Assembly: GCA_031308135.1 (NCBI GenBank)
Contig: JAHLJT010009436.1
Coordinates: forward strand, 161,174,885 to 161,238,884
From: Acheta domesticus
Lineage: Eukaryota > Arthropoda > Insecta > Orthoptera > Gryllidae
Direction: 5' to 3'
DNA length: 64,000 bases
Below are positions 12,140-25,229 of the stretch, piece by piece. The translations under genes and the position numbers were made by a program. Each line of letters starts with the position of its first letter. Position 1 is the first letter of the stretch. The notes under the pieces are model-generated. The model was not told where the DNA came from, ran no database searches, and saw only the letters and a program-made list of their open reading frames with translations.

Positions 12140-14139
12140 GTAAGTCTGAAATTTTCGCCTAAAAAGTTTGTCATTACAGATTTCTATTTCACAGACATGT
12201 TTAAAGTAACTGAAAGTGTAGTGAATTTCATGTTGATGTGGATAAGATGCTCTTATGATGAATGCAAGTTAAAACTTTCAAATGTATCTTTACTTTCTTT
12301 CCTTTGTACTACTGTATACCTGCTTCAAAAGTGTTATTTTTTTATTGATAATCTTCTAACTACTTGATAATAATAAATGTGTAAAAGTTATGCAGATATA
12401 AATGATCAAGAAATTTTCCACCCCTGGAAATAATGTTCACAATACACTTCATTTTAGTATATGGTCTTTTCAGTGGAGAATCTGTTTTTGTAAATGTTAG
12501 ACTTTGCATGGGAGTTGATTTGACAAAGCTGATTTTTTTTCCTTCTCTTTCTTTCTATTACTTCAGTGCTCTCTTTTTTATTTATTTGTTACTTTCAGGT
12601 AGAGTTTAGTCACCCACTAATTTTTCATTTTTAAAGTTGAAATTTAATAATTAATAGTGAACAGAAACTATAGAAATTTACAAAATAATGTTCTAAATGG
12701 TTAAAAGTGCAATTTCTCAGAAAATTTGGGACAATTAAGTGGTTAAACAAACTATAACAATAAAACTGTAAAAGCTAAATAGAATGGATTTGGCTAAATC
12801 ATTATCCACTTCCAAATTGATTCCTCCTATGATAAAACTGCCTCAGCCCTTTGCCATTCTACTCTTTGGATCTGCTCCTGGAATTGTGAAGTAATGAAAC
12901 ATTTAGGGGCTTCCAGTTCAGTGTGTCATTGTTAGATGCAGAATTTCCATTGAAATTCATGTTTTTATTTAAGCTTCATAGAGCTTTCACACTTTGTAAA
13001 TAATATATTTAATGGACAACTTGTAAAAATGCATACCTTTTCTATGCATGTTTGCATATTTTGATAGATTTTTTTTGAGAAATTCATGTATTATGCATGT
13101 TTGGACTTTTTTCAATTAATACTGCAGTTTTAGATGCCTGTTTAGCACATTAAGAATTTTCTTGAATTATTTTTGCATAATTTGAGAATATTAAAGTTGA
13201 CACATATTTTGTACAAAAAGCATATTATTCTTCAATCCTGGCAGTACGCTGTCTTTGCGTATTGTTGTAATAACAATTCTAACAGTACGCTTGTTAGATT
13301 TGCACAGTAACTACACATGCTGTGAGCAACACTTGCAAAATGAATCAACACCAAACAATTTTCACAAAGAATAGGGAAAGAAAGAAGACAGGAAGCCATG
13401 CATCAATATCATTTGGTAATTGATAATGGGAGGCAAAAATAATTAAGAGCAGATTCTCTGACCATTTGCGGTGAAAGAAAAATAATGTCTAAAAAACCAT
13501 GTCTGCAAAAAAAATATTAGATCAAATTTTGTGAAATAGTAAATCAGAAATTAGGAACAGCAGGTTTACCTCTAGTGAAGTCATTAAAAAATTATTGAAG
13601 ACCTTAAAATTGTCTTTGGAATTAGTGTTTGGAGATTGAACGTGTCTAGTAAGGAGATATTATATAAAATGTAAATTCAGATCCTGATTTGAAATTTCTC
13701 TAAAATTTAAAAATTAATTTAATTTGTGATGGAAAAATCAGAAAATGCAGAATTTTTACCTCACGTTGGCTTAGTCTTTGAGGTATTCTCTAAAAATGTC
13801 TTGTGACATAGAAGGTATTTTCTGCATTCATAAACATTTGTGTTTGACAAAACAATGAATATGACAGAAAATTTTGACAATTTGTTAATTGTTCACTCTT
13901 GAAAACGGCAATTAAACAAAAAATATAATAAACAAAAATTTGTTTGAGCATGTTTTGTTAATTTTTATCCTACATTGGGCATGTTTAGGTAATTGATAGT
14001 GCTGGGAAATCCTGTTTCTAGTCATAATAATAGCTAGGCTTTTAAAAAAATTAAATGAGTTAATAATTTGTGTGCAATAGGTTGTCTCAGAAGTAGAAAT
14101 GTTTTTACCAAATTTTTTGATAGTTGCTTATGGTTTTCT
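12140..14139. other. SRRM2 intron 1, proximal part
   Basis: This is AT-rich intronic sequence beginning with the exon 1 donor. No recognisable element or exon is visible. Confidence 0.6.
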
Positions 14140-14159
14140 CACACACACACACACACACA
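14140..14159. repeat. (CA)n microsatellite
   Basis: Ten CA units in a row within SRRM2 intron 1. Confidence 0.95.
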
Positions 14160-15955
14160 TCAAAGCTAATATTCACATTAAGGAAATGCTTGTACTTTTT
14201 TTGAGCTAACAATGAAAGAATATATTTCAAAAAATGTATAGAAGTGTCCGCAACTGAAATTCCAACCGTCCCTGAAATACTTTCTGGATCTTCCTCTCGC
14301 TTCAAGTGAAGATCAGTATTGCCGAAATGCGAGGCTGAACCAAGAGAGCTTCAGGGAGTAGGGAAGGAAGTGCTTATGTGCTTAATTAATGAGGTTTTGA
14401 AACCCTCCGACTTCCTTTATGTCATCGTTCCAAAGGACGTGCGGATTTCATTTCAAAACGTCAGCGTAAACGACGTGACTAGGCTGGTAGCGATATCTGC
14501 TTCATGACCAGTAAATATAGGTGCCAACTACAGTGAAGCAATGGTCCGATGCGTGCCCTACACCACTATGTATGGAACTTTTCGTATATGAATTCCACAG
14601 TGGTTGTTTATCTTGGTCGACAAACACAAATGCCAATTAAAACGATTGCCAGTTGCCGTATTGGAAAATTCACACATCTTGTGTGGAAATTTGCATTACT
14701 ATACCTCGAATTTTCTATAGTGGCCGATGACATTAGCTGATTGTTACACTTCCTGTCTCATAAAATATTTTTAATTCCCGAACGTTCTTCTCAACGGGGC
14801 TCGTGGCCGCCGTGCCCACCACTGTTAAAAAAGATTCATTGGATAAGGCAGGAGTAACAAAGCCCTGATGTCATCGGCCACTATATAAAAATCGAAATAT
14901 AAGCAACTTAGTTGCCAAATTCATTACCAAAACTACGATGACTTACCATGAAATGTTTCTTTGAAATGAAAACTTTCGAACATTTAAAAACATATTTTAT
15001 GGTATTACTCTTTAGGGGCATTGACGGATACATTGCCTTCAGCTCACTTACTTCATTTCCAATTATATACATGCTGGGCTACAGGGCGTCGTCTGGACCC
15101 GCTTTTAATTCATCGCCACAACCAAGTTTTCTGCGCACAAACTGAGGATTTGGTCCATGAACATTATGGAGTGAAAGAAACTTACGTGCGAAGATGGCTG
15201 CGGAAGGAGCCCGAAGATAAACTTCCTTGCGAAACAACAATAACAATATAAAAGAAAATTGGGCGATCCCACATCCTGGTCTTTTCTTTATTGCAAATCG
15301 ACCATTTGCAGATTTGGCTATCCCCCCCCCCCAAAAACGCGTAAAAACTTAAAACCTGAAAAACTTAAATGTTTAAAAAGATTAATTAGTTCAAGTGAAA
15401 TAACAATTAAAAACTCAAATTAAATCACAATAAACCCATATAAAGAAGTATAAAAAGCAGTGGAAGTACAAAATAAAGTAAACTGACAATGAAATAAAAC
15501 TTTATTTGCTGCTGTTCCCTGCCCAAAATTCAATTTAAAACACGAGGGCAGAAACGATATGTACAAAATTAATTGAACAGAAAACGCAAACTTCATTACC
15601 CGACTGCGCGAACGAAAAAAGGGGTAATGTGATTGGATATGGATCGTGTAAATTTTTCGTTTCCTTCGAGCGGCGAAAATACTTAACCGTTAAAAACCGC
15701 ATAAAGTAAAAATTACTCAACGAGTAACATGGACTTGGTAATTGGCTAAATTTTGCCTAGCCCCCCAAAAAACATTGAATTGTCTCGTGTTTTTTTAATT
15801 CAAATGAAATCACAAAATTATAATTTTATATATCGAAATGGCAATTGAAAACTCATTGAATCACAACACACGCATGCAAACAAATACGAGAAATAAAATA
15901 AAACTTCATTTGCTAATATCGGCAACTCCAGTTTCGTCACAACAAACACAAACAA
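14160..15955. other. SRRM2 intron 1, no recognised feature
   Basis: Short open frames at 14319-14507 and 15021-15251 show no recognisable domain. A C-run followed by an A-run occurs at 15324-15337. Nothing further can be supported. Confidence 0.45.
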
Positions 15956-16035
15956 CTGGCTGAGTTAGCTCAGAGCCAGCATTACCGTTGTCATGGAGAT
16001 CTATGACAGAGAAGTCCGAGGTTCATGTCTCGACC
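15956..16035 (+). repeat. possible tRNA-derived SINE head
   Basis: 'ggctgagttagctcag' resembles a tRNA D-arm/A box, and 'gaggttcatgtctcgacc' resembles a T-arm/B box about 45 bases later. The anticodon arm is not well formed, so this would be a SINE head or tRNA pseudogene, not a working tRNA. Confidence 0.35.
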
Positions 16036-16802
16036 TTGACGGACCTTTGAAACTAGCAAGATGGAGCACAATACATGAAATTCCATGGATTTCAGTACTA
16101 TTTTCATTAAATCTTTTGAATGTTTAAAAATTAAACGTAATGTTTTTTTATGGACGTGTCTTGACATTTGACCTGTCTGACGATCGTGATGATGTAGTGG
16201 TTATGACGCTGAACTCTTCAACGTACGCGCTGGAATACAAATCCTAATCCTAAGTGAAAATTTTGCGGGTTGGGAGCACTCGCAGAGCGATGTTTTGGTC
16301 CAACGATGCGGACTGGACGTTCGGGATTTATTCACGTGGTTTGAGGATATGTTATCAGTCGGAGATGGGAGATGGTGTTGAGGACATGTCTAAGAAATGT
16401 TATTGTAGTACTTGTACATTAGTATTGTGAACATGTCGAAGGATAAATCTTAAAGGATTTGAAAAGTTATTATGTATTCACAATCCAGATGATTTGTGTG
16501 AAGAACATAGTGAAGTGTACAGATAAAGTTTACGATACTATTTGTGCTGAGGACGAGAAAACGTGAATGACACGTACAGCAATTCAGAAAAGGTGGAAGA
16601 GTATCATGTGAAAGATACAATACGGATAGTACAGTGTGTTCTAAAAGTGGGTTGATTTGACATTCGAGATCTCTTCGTCGCGGACGAAGACCTGCATTTA
16701 CAATATATTGTTAAAGTCCCTAAATATTTTTATTTATATATCAAAACGTTTAATTTGCATGACCAAAACAATATTACATTTACGGCAAAAATATTAGAAC
16801 CA

Positions 16803-17564
16803 CAGTAATCCCTCAACATTCACGAGAGTTAGGTCAACACTACCTAGACTTACTTATCTAGATGGTGTTGGTTAGGTTCCCAAAAAACCTCGCGAATGTT
16901 CAATCTATCATTTAATGAAGAAGGTTGGGTTAGGTGCCTGGATATCGAAAAACTGTAAAAAAGAAAGAAAAAATATCTGACAATCAATTATAGTAGAACT
17001 GAGTAAGCGCTATTACAAACAGAATATTCAGAATTAACACTCCACGTGAAGAAATAAAATAATGTTTGAAACTTATTTGAAAATTGAAAGTGATTGGATA
17101 TAGGATTTTTTTCTTTTCTTTTCTCTTTTCATCAGATATTCTCGTTGTACTAATATCCAAATGTGGAAGAGTTGCTGCTTCTATTCTCTCTTAAATTTCA
17201 AAGTTATTTCCATGTTCGGATCCCATTCGAATGCCAGTTCCACCAGAGCTTGTTGTTTTTAGAACCCCATTAACAGTTTTGACATTGAAGTTACTCGAGG
17301 ACGAAGTTTTGCTTCCGTTACTTCATTACCTCCGAGGTTTTCTTCACTGTCTATAAATGTGAATTGACATTTCATTTTTGAAATTTTTGCAGAAAGTGAT
17401 ACTTTGAGCTCCGACGTCTGCTGAGTTCGTTTTCCAGATGACGCTCAAAAAAAGAAATGAAATGTACTCAATTTCAAAAAGAAATGTAGTACGACCAAAA
17501 ATGCGCTCTCGCGAATGTTAAAACCGGTAGCATTTCTTCAATCGCTTATGTCGAGGGATTACTG
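16803..17564. mobile_element. pogo-like non-autonomous DNA transposon
   Basis: The left end 'cagtaatccctcaacat' and the right end 'gtcgagggattactg' are inverted copies. Subterminal 'cgcgaatgtt' boxes appear near both ends in inverted relation ('cctcgcgaatgttca' at about 16888 and 'ctctcgcgaatgttaaa' at about 17506). The CAGTAATCCCTC-type terminus resembles pogo/Tigger elements. The expected TA target duplication is kept on the right but is CA on the left. The interior lacks a usable transposase frame. Confidence 0.65.
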
Positions 17565-17948
17565 TATATTGAATTTTCCTTGGGGTAATTTCGTTACCTC
17601 CTTGGTATTCGCTGTGTGCAAAGTACCTCAGTAGTCGAAGGGTTAACTGAACTGCTAAAGTTGTAGGGAGATGTAAGAATTCATTTCATACCGTCAACAA
17701 GATTAGAGCTGTATTGCGTAATTCCAATATCTTCATTTTTGTCGAATAATTTTACTTCCCCTAGTCATTGTTGAATTCACTCGCAAAGTTGTCAGCCTTG
17801 TCGTCTAGTCGTTCTGGGAGTCAGGGCGTTGTGCTGTTATTTTACTGAATGAACGGATGCACCACTCAAAAAGAATTTTGTTGGGTCCCCAACATAAACT
17901 CGTATAAATCCACTGTTAGTTTTAAAAAACAATTGTGCATTGCAGGCA

Positions 17949-18310
17949 GGCATCGGTGGTGTAATGATTAGCGTATCGGACTTTTATACTCATGTTCGCG
18001 GGTTCAAACCCGGTCGAAGCCTTTGATCTTTAAGAGCGACAAAATCCTTTGTACGTCTTCCTTCGGAGGGGAAGTAAAGCCGCCTGTCCCATGTTAGTAA
18101 ATTTACTGCATGTAAAAGATCATCAAGCCTAAATTAAGCCTCTGAGCTAAATTCAAATCGCCTGTTTCGTCGCCCTAGAAATGCCTTTTTTCTCCCCGAG
18201 TTGGTGAAAGGAGCGTAGCGGAATTTGCGTGGTCAGACGGAAGAGCAGACCTCATGGCCTGAGTCTCGCCACGTAAAATAAGGCACAAATTCAACTCAAT
18301 TCAAATAAAT
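17949..18310 (+). repeat. tRNA-derived SINE, copy 1
   Basis: The first 73 bases (17949-18021) fold as a tRNA relic. The 5' 'ggcatcg' pairs with the 3' 'cgaagcc' apart from one mismatch. An A box ('tggtgtaatgattagcg') and a canonical B box ('ggttcaaacc') are present. An unrelated body of about 290 bases follows, with 'cttccttcggaggggaagta' and 'ggcctgagtctcgccacgta', ending in an A/T-rich 'aattcaa' tail. A second full copy lies at 57394-57750 in the same orientation. Such elements are copied by RNA polymerase III and mobilised by LINE enzymes. Confidence 0.88.
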
Positions 18311-20160
18311 TATATCGGAACGCATGAAAATGTAACTAAGTTTCATGAAATATGAAGTAGAAAGGTCTTTGGAAAATATGAGCGAGAACGAACTTATCAA
18401 TTCTCGTTTTGAAACATCCTCTCATAGTTGCGAAACCAAGAGAGGGAAGCACGGAATCAGACACACCACCTCCCAAAAATCCGAATTATTTTGCTTGAAG
18501 AAACTTAGTGGCGCTAAAACGCATTGTACTTTGTCACATTATTTGTTACTTAACGTAATATTATAATGCTACTTCAATATACATTTGTGTACATTTTTGA
18601 AAGATAACACTAAAATAATTTTATGTCGAGTTGTTCAGTGCATTTAACTATTCAGTAAGTTTACAGAAAAAATTGGAGCCTTTTTTTATAAAATCTTGTT
18701 TTGAAAATAGCTTTTATTTCAAGAAAAACTACGCAAAAATACTCATATTTTGAAAAAAGTGTACATAACCTTATTTGAAAATTTAATTTTGAAGAATAGT
18801 TTCATTTTTTAAAAATCTGCCTTCAATATTATAGTTCTAGGAAGCTGCCGAAAAATTTCTAGACTTCTACTGTTTTCGAACTTTCAGAGAAGTCAATTAA
18901 ACTTAGGCCTGCGCCATTTTATGCGAAATTGTGAAATATAATACTTATCTTGATTTGGTATATATTTTGATTTATATTTATGTTCTTAAAAATATGCATT
19001 TGAGTTATTTGTAATTAATGTAAATAGTTCACATATATTGCATTCTCTAACACTAAATAGAAACGTGCGTTAATGTTTCAGTGGTGTAGTGATAAATGCT
19101 TCTATAACTGCAGTTTTTGCTTACATGTCAATTTCATTAAAAGTTGCTCAAATTTAATAAATGTCTATAATATACCAACCCGTATGTTTGACCCAACTCG
19201 CCGCATTCGTAAGAAGTTTTCTTGCCATTGCTTCCCGCCTGTCACACGAGTGACTTCGCTAAGCTGATATCACCACGTGCCCCAAACCTTTGCGAAGGCC
19301 ATTCGCGTGCACTTTCGTCTGACGGCTCTGGTTTACACGGTACTTTTATCGGTCTTCATGTCCATTTGGTGATTTGAAATGTTGTGCCTGTCTCCCCCCC
19401 TCCCCCCACCACCACAAAAATGTCTTGGCGGCTGGACTAAAATTTAACTCTTAATTCGTACGATTGCTGTAACGTATTTTCACCTTGCCCCCACTATTTA
19501 TGGAGTTCTGTTGAATTTCTCAGTGTTTTTACTTGTTTTCTTTCTTTCGTTATTGCTTTTGTGGACACAAGGGTTTTAAATGATTTCTAATGAAGTTTCT
19601 TGAAAACTCAAACTTTTCTGTTTACGTTTTTATTAATTTTTGTAATTTAGATTAGTCTGTAAACTAGTGTTTCCAAGGAGACACTAGCCTTTATAAATAG
19701 TTGTGATGTGCTTAGGTTTATAATGTATTATCACGTCGTTTCTTTGGCTCTCTTTAGCATTCATTAAGTATCACTCACAAAATGAATCTCGAAAAATGAT
19801 TCATTCCTATAATATTGTGATGTTATACTGCGCTGGCAAGAGAGATTTTTGAGAGAAAACGCGAGTGATTTTGTGTAATTGACAAGCAAGTATAGAGACA
19901 CACCGTATGTAGAAGTGTTAATCGTAAACAAATTTACTGCTTAAAAAACACTTTTTTTGTCTGGTTTGAGGGTAAACGTATGTGGTGTGTGTCAGGACTA
20001 CGCTGTACATTCCTAAACTAATTCTTGCTGAGATGCAGATGAATCGTGATTGTGTCATCGGAACGCACTGGGAGTTTTAACTCCTTACGGACGCGAACAT
20101 TTCTTGTGCATTCGGCCGCTGGCCGATAGGGTTGCGGCAAGTGACGTCAGTCGTCGGGGT
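18311..20160. other. SRRM2 intron 1, no recognised feature
   Basis: AT-rich sequence with no supported exon. C-rich and A-rich runs occur near 19394-19421. Confidence 0.45.
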
Positions 20161-20420
20161 TCATTTCACTTTAACGAAATCGGCTGGCCCGGGGCCCCCA
20201 CGTGACGCAGCCCGCGCGTCGTCTCATCGTCGCCGTCTGTCCTGAAGCATCGCCCTCGCGAGGACGGTCGCCCCGCCCCCGCCCCCGGCTAATCCGCTCC
20301 CGGGGTGGCCACGTTTCTCCAACCCTCCGGGCGCCACGCCACGCCGCGCTCGAGCCCCCGAAGGCATGTGGCATCGGATGGAAGCATCTCGTGGCTTCAA
20401 CGTCCACTGTTTGATGGAAA
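20161..20420. other. GC island inside SRRM2 intron 1
   Basis: This short block is strongly GC- and CpG-rich against an AT-rich background. Frames are open on both strands because stop codons are rare, and none looks conserved. It could be an alternative promoter or a captured repeat fragment. Confidence 0.45.
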
Positions 20421-20480
20421 CGTTTTCTTGCATCCGGGAGTCCACGAAAGTCGTATTGCGGTTCACAAAATAAAAATATT

Positions 20481-20558
20481 TCAATGCGGTTGTATTTCAT
20501 AAATATCTCTATTCCGTACGCAATATTCTTCTAGCGCATTTTGTGAAAAAGGAACTCT
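20481..20558 (+). repeat. direct repeat, unit 1
   Basis: 'caatgcggttgta' and 'ataaatatctctattccgta' recur at 21265-21342 with the following 'gcattttgtgaaaa'. This is a local direct duplication about 783 bases apart, of unknown origin. Confidence 0.75.
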
Positions 20559-20599
20559 CCGAGAACTCACACTTCGTGAAGTATCTTGACGGCGAAACC

Positions 20600-23500
20600 T
20601 GGCGCTCAAATTCGTGAGAACCTCTTTCCTAAACGGATCATGAAGTATCTCTCGTACATTTTACGAGCGGCATCAAGCCGGACGTTTTAAAATAGTCACA
20701 TTTAATCCCGAAATAAGAAATTCTAAAGTACTTTAAAGTAGTTGGAATACAATTAAGTTAAGGCTAGAACCCATGAATAGGACGTGGGTCTTTTCATACA
20801 ACTTCCGCTGTCTAATGAAACCTTGCAAATCACATCCGTTTCTCTTCCACTTTACTATCAGTGATCAACAGGTTCTATTTGTTAGGCGCTGGATTTCTAT
20901 AAAAATGTTTTGATTAATTGTTAGTCACATTTCATTTGGTGCTAGAACTTGGGAGACTTAACATCGAAGGAAACGAAAATGTCTTTCATTGTGTGGTCGT
21001 TTCGTAGACGCTGTTACCCATTTTCATATTCATTGGGTGCTCGGGAGATGTTGGTAAAGGTTAGGAATAGACTGTTTACGAATACTTAAAACTTCTGCCT
21101 TATAAAACAGCCTCGCGTCACATTCCACTAAGACTGTCCTTTTCCTCGAATTGTGTATTACTCCGCGTTTTAAGCGTTCCAAATCTGAAAAAAATATTAA
21201 CACTCAAAAATGAACAAAACATTTTTTATTGTTGTTAATTTGTGGGTCTCCCTGACGTGGGGTCCAATGCGGTTGTACTTTATAAATATCTCTATTCCGT
21301 ATGCAGTAGTCTTCTAACGCATTTTGTGAAAAGAGAACTCTTACTCATGTACGCAGCCGCCCCATGAACCATTACATACGAGCAGTTCCTGTTGGGGTAC
21401 AGTCTATTGTCGGAAAGTTTCATGTATTCAGAATGTAGTTTTGAAGCGTGGAATCAGTTGCACGAGTGTGAAGCTCCATGGGGAAATTTTTAAGTGGCTC
21501 TAAAATTTAATTAGTGCTAAGATCTGCTAATATCGCGTGATGTACTTGCGGCGAAATGCTAGTTGTAATATTTCATTCACTTGAAAATAAGTACTTATTC
21601 AACTTCCTCTGTCGACAGAAGACTATCTGCTTGTTTATAACATTTTTTAGACAGCCACTAGTGAAAGCGGTTCCCTCAAAGCGTGCATAGCGCCCTGGAA
21701 GTTCAATTTTTAGCGCGAGTGCTAAAAATGAGTCGGTGCTCAAGTGTTCAGATAAATCTGTGAATGCGACAAAGAAAAAAAAATACTTTCGCCTGACATA
21801 TCAACTACCACTGACCTTATTGACACTGACGCTATTCCAAGATTCTCAAGTGAGTCCGCAGTAGCATTTCGTTGAGTGGGCATCGCAAGTGAGATAAATT
21901 CATAGTTATCGTATCGAAATTTAGTGTGGCACTAAGAATAATTTTTGATAATGAAACTGAAAAATAATATCTGTGATAGACGGAGTACGCAAAGAAACTT
22001 GGTTATCATGCGGAATCAAGATTACACAGGAATGATTGTTTCTTTCCATGTTAGAAGTGATGTGGATTTTAGAGGTAGAATAAAAATTTGAATCATTTTA
22101 ATTATTCATTTTTGTTTATGGTTCCTTTTAAATTGGGATTTTTCGTTGTTTACAGGCCTTTCATGCTCCCATATTCTAGCCAAAGTACATTTTTGCATGC
22201 CTAATATAGTAAAAGTAGATCCCTTATTACCTTCTTTAGGTAAAATAAGTGCGTGAACTACTGGGCTCTAATTATAGATGTCTCTAAACATCTTGAAATT
22301 TGCGTTGAGTTACCATTTCATGTCGTACGTTTTGTTGCCCTTGAACCACAACTGGGCGGTAATCACAAATTAACAAAATATTATTATTATTATTATTTTA
22401 ATACTTAGATGTGATGGTCTAACGCCTGGCTTGTTTTCAAATTCATCTAATTTGCTGTAACTCTGAAAGATAACTGTCGAAACGTTGTTCATTGTGACGT
22501 GAGAGTCTTTTAACTGTCTGTGATCGTTATTTACAGCGATCATTGCTGATTCAGCACCTCAAGCAGCACTTTCATAAAAGGACTTCCACGTAAAATCTAT
22601 ATTAGTCTCTATCTCCTTTTATGGAACGAGAAGACTTAAATTCGTCATCGTTTAGCTCTTTCGCTTTCCATTTAATGATGTATTAGTAGTATCTTAAAAC
22701 TGGTTTGAGATGAAAATAACTATTTTTGAATAAGCTAAAGGCGATGCTTTTAAAAGTCTCTTCAAAACTATTAGAATTGTGCGTTAGACAGAAGACAGGA
22801 TTTTGAACTAAATGGAGCTTTTGGAGGCATAGGTTCAAAAATGGTTGTTAAAAGGCATAGGTTTCATTCTCGCTCAATTGCATGTTCATTATTAGAAATT
22901 CAAACTTTACACTAATCTTTAAGGTCTGTAAGATAAATCGTGATTTTTACTTGTATTTTGAAAAACAAATAAAATCAAATATTACACATGACGATAAAGA
23001 TGCTTTATCTGCTGGAGAAAAATAGGTACCACACTCGCTCGTATCGTTGCTCGTGAGGTGAAAGATTATTACAAGAAGGGGCGACTTTGACAGCTACTGC
23101 TTGGCCACTCTTGGGGCATAACTGCAGGTTATAGACTCATTTTGTCAGTGCGTTCGTTTTTGCAGTCACCTCATTTGTAAATGGCTCTATCCCTATCCTG
23201 TGCAATGTCAGCGCCCTGCATTTCGATTTTTTTTCGTCCTATCCCTTCTTAGAGCAACTCCTCTTCAATGCCTTCCTCTCGTAGATAATGTGTCTATCGT
23301 GTGAAATAATAAATTACTATGGTTTTGTCGTACTTTAACTCACCAGTGTCACAAAGTCAAAGTTGACCACACTATTGCATTTCTTGTCCACTAAGAGCAA
23401 TCGCAACGGGCCGTGGATAGCGCACGACCCTTCCCCAACCTGCCTCACTGCAGCGACGGCGCGTATCTTCACGAAGTTCACAGATCCAACATAGGGTTTC

Positions 23501-24300
23501 TTCAAATAATATGGCTCCAATAATCCAGGACATATGAGAGACAACATTATTGGCATATAGTTATTATAATTATTTTCTGAATTATAAATATAGTAAATAT
23601 TATAAAAATAGTTATGATATTGAAGTAAATTATTTTTGTGCAAGCTTAATTATTAGTATATCTAGCACTTTTAAATAATATGCATGTTACGTCAAGCAGA
23701 TATATTAACAGCATTTCTGCTTGTTTTGAAAATCCCTTCGATTTTTTTGTTGTTTTTTGCCGCAAATATACCTATATATTTCTTATTACACTCCGTAGTT
23801 TTATTTATCATTTCTTTTTCGAAAGATTTTTTGTTGGAAATTAAGATCTTGTTTCTTAATTATGTTCATCCACTGTAATGAATATTTAGAAGTTGCCTGG
23901 ACAGTAGTCATCTATCGTAATTCAAGCGACTTGTAATCACAAATTGGCATGTGTGTACGATTCACACCCCGTGTACTACGATTCGCAAATTTGACATTCA
24001 AAATGGAGTAAATACTGTTATTGTTCGTAAAAGTAAATACTGTTATTGTTCGTAAATGAACACAATATCAAATGTTTAACAAATTCGCGTTGCAACGTTG
24101 AACTTTAATGCGATACAACATTGCTGACACACTCCTACATTTAATCCAAGGCCCGCCGACCAGAGGGAGAGAACAAAATACTCGACACAGCTTTACATAT
24201 TGTCAAACATTGGAATAGAACGTTGAAGATGAGAAACTTATAAATCTGTTCCGCATTAATAATTCAGAAGAGGCAGCAAATAGAATGATCGATCTGAGAA
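20600..24300. other. SRRM2 intron 1, mostly unannotatable
   Basis: It contains unit 2 of the direct repeat at 21265-21342. A tandem duplication of about 25 bases ('gtaaatactgttattgttcg' in both units) lies at 24008-24056, and a short ATT run at 22379-22396. No exon or recognised mobile element was seen. Confidence 0.4.
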
Positions 24301-24955
24301 ATGTGGAACATGGGAACGACTGTGTCGTATTTCCGCCGCCCTTCGTTAGCCTTGGGCGTGTGAAGTGGCGGAGAGACCAGATCCTGTGGCCATGTCACCT
24401 CGTCTCGCCATCTGGTGTCCGGCGAGGAACCTCTGAGGCCTCGGCGCGGGGGCAGGGCTCGCTGCATCGGAGCCTTTTTCTACCCCAAAGTTACACTAAC
24501 GGGGCCAAAACAGAATTAGTAACTTTGTTTCCTGAAATGATTTTCTGTTCTTGAAGGGTTCTCCAAACGAAGGACGGTAGGCTGACTCCCCATTCCGTAC
24601 GATCGCGAAGGACTCCGGGGCTTCTGGGAAGACGAGAAAGTTTGGTCAGAGCCCCAACGCGGCTGAATCGCCATTGAAGGAAAAGAACTCGTGCTCCGGG
24701 GCTGGTGCTCGTACAGTCAAGGAGTGCAGGAATGTCGCCTCCTCATCGCCGTAAGGTTTCCTCGTCGCTCTCCGGAGACATGCCATTTGAAGGCGCCTGC
24801 TGGCTCCGTCGACCCGCGAAGCCTCGGCAGGCCGTCCTGCAGGGCCGTAATGGAATAATCTGCTTTCCTTGCCCGGCGCAGAACCCCTCACATGACACGT
24901 CGTCCGTCGCGCTAGGTGTCACAGAGAGCATGTTTTTACGCGCTACAAAGATGTA
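24301..24955. other. moderately GC-rich block in SRRM2 intron 1
   Basis: Base composition rises here and open frames exist on both strands, but none carries a recognisable motif or good splice borders. No function can be assigned. Confidence 0.35.
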
Positions 24956-25121
24956 GATTATGAATGGGGATTTCACATTTGACGTCATTAGAACTGGCCA
25001 AAAATTAACCATATGGGTAAAGCATATTGGAGTTGGTGCAAGCAACCTCGACATAAGCACTTTTCGTATTAAAATACAAATTTGTTCATCAGTGATGTCC
25101 AATATCAAAATTCAACTTAAT

Positions 25122-25203
25122 ATTTATATATTATATTTATATATTATATTTATATATTATATTTATATATTATATTTATATATTATATTTATATATTATA
25201 TTA
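25122..25203. repeat. 13-bp AT minisatellite
   Basis: The unit 'atttatatattat' is repeated six times in tandem with almost no divergence. Confidence 0.9.
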
Positions 25204-25229
25204 TTATATTTTGAATGAAGATAGGTGTC

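Noticed and set aside
14319..14507. 62-codon plus-strand frame beginning MPKCEAEPREL
   Set aside because: No recognisable domain, no splice context and no second copy; indistinguishable from chance.
16186..16260. Another tRNA-like head ('gtagtggttatgacgctgaac')
   Set aside because: The A box is plausible but the B box is degraded and no repeat copy was found in the window.
17949..18021. Functional tRNA gene
   Set aside because: The anticodon arm does not fold properly, and the same head with the same body recurs at 57394, so it is a SINE.
25122..25210. Open frame of Ile/Leu/Tyr repeats
   Set aside because: It is the translation of a 13-bp AT minisatellite.
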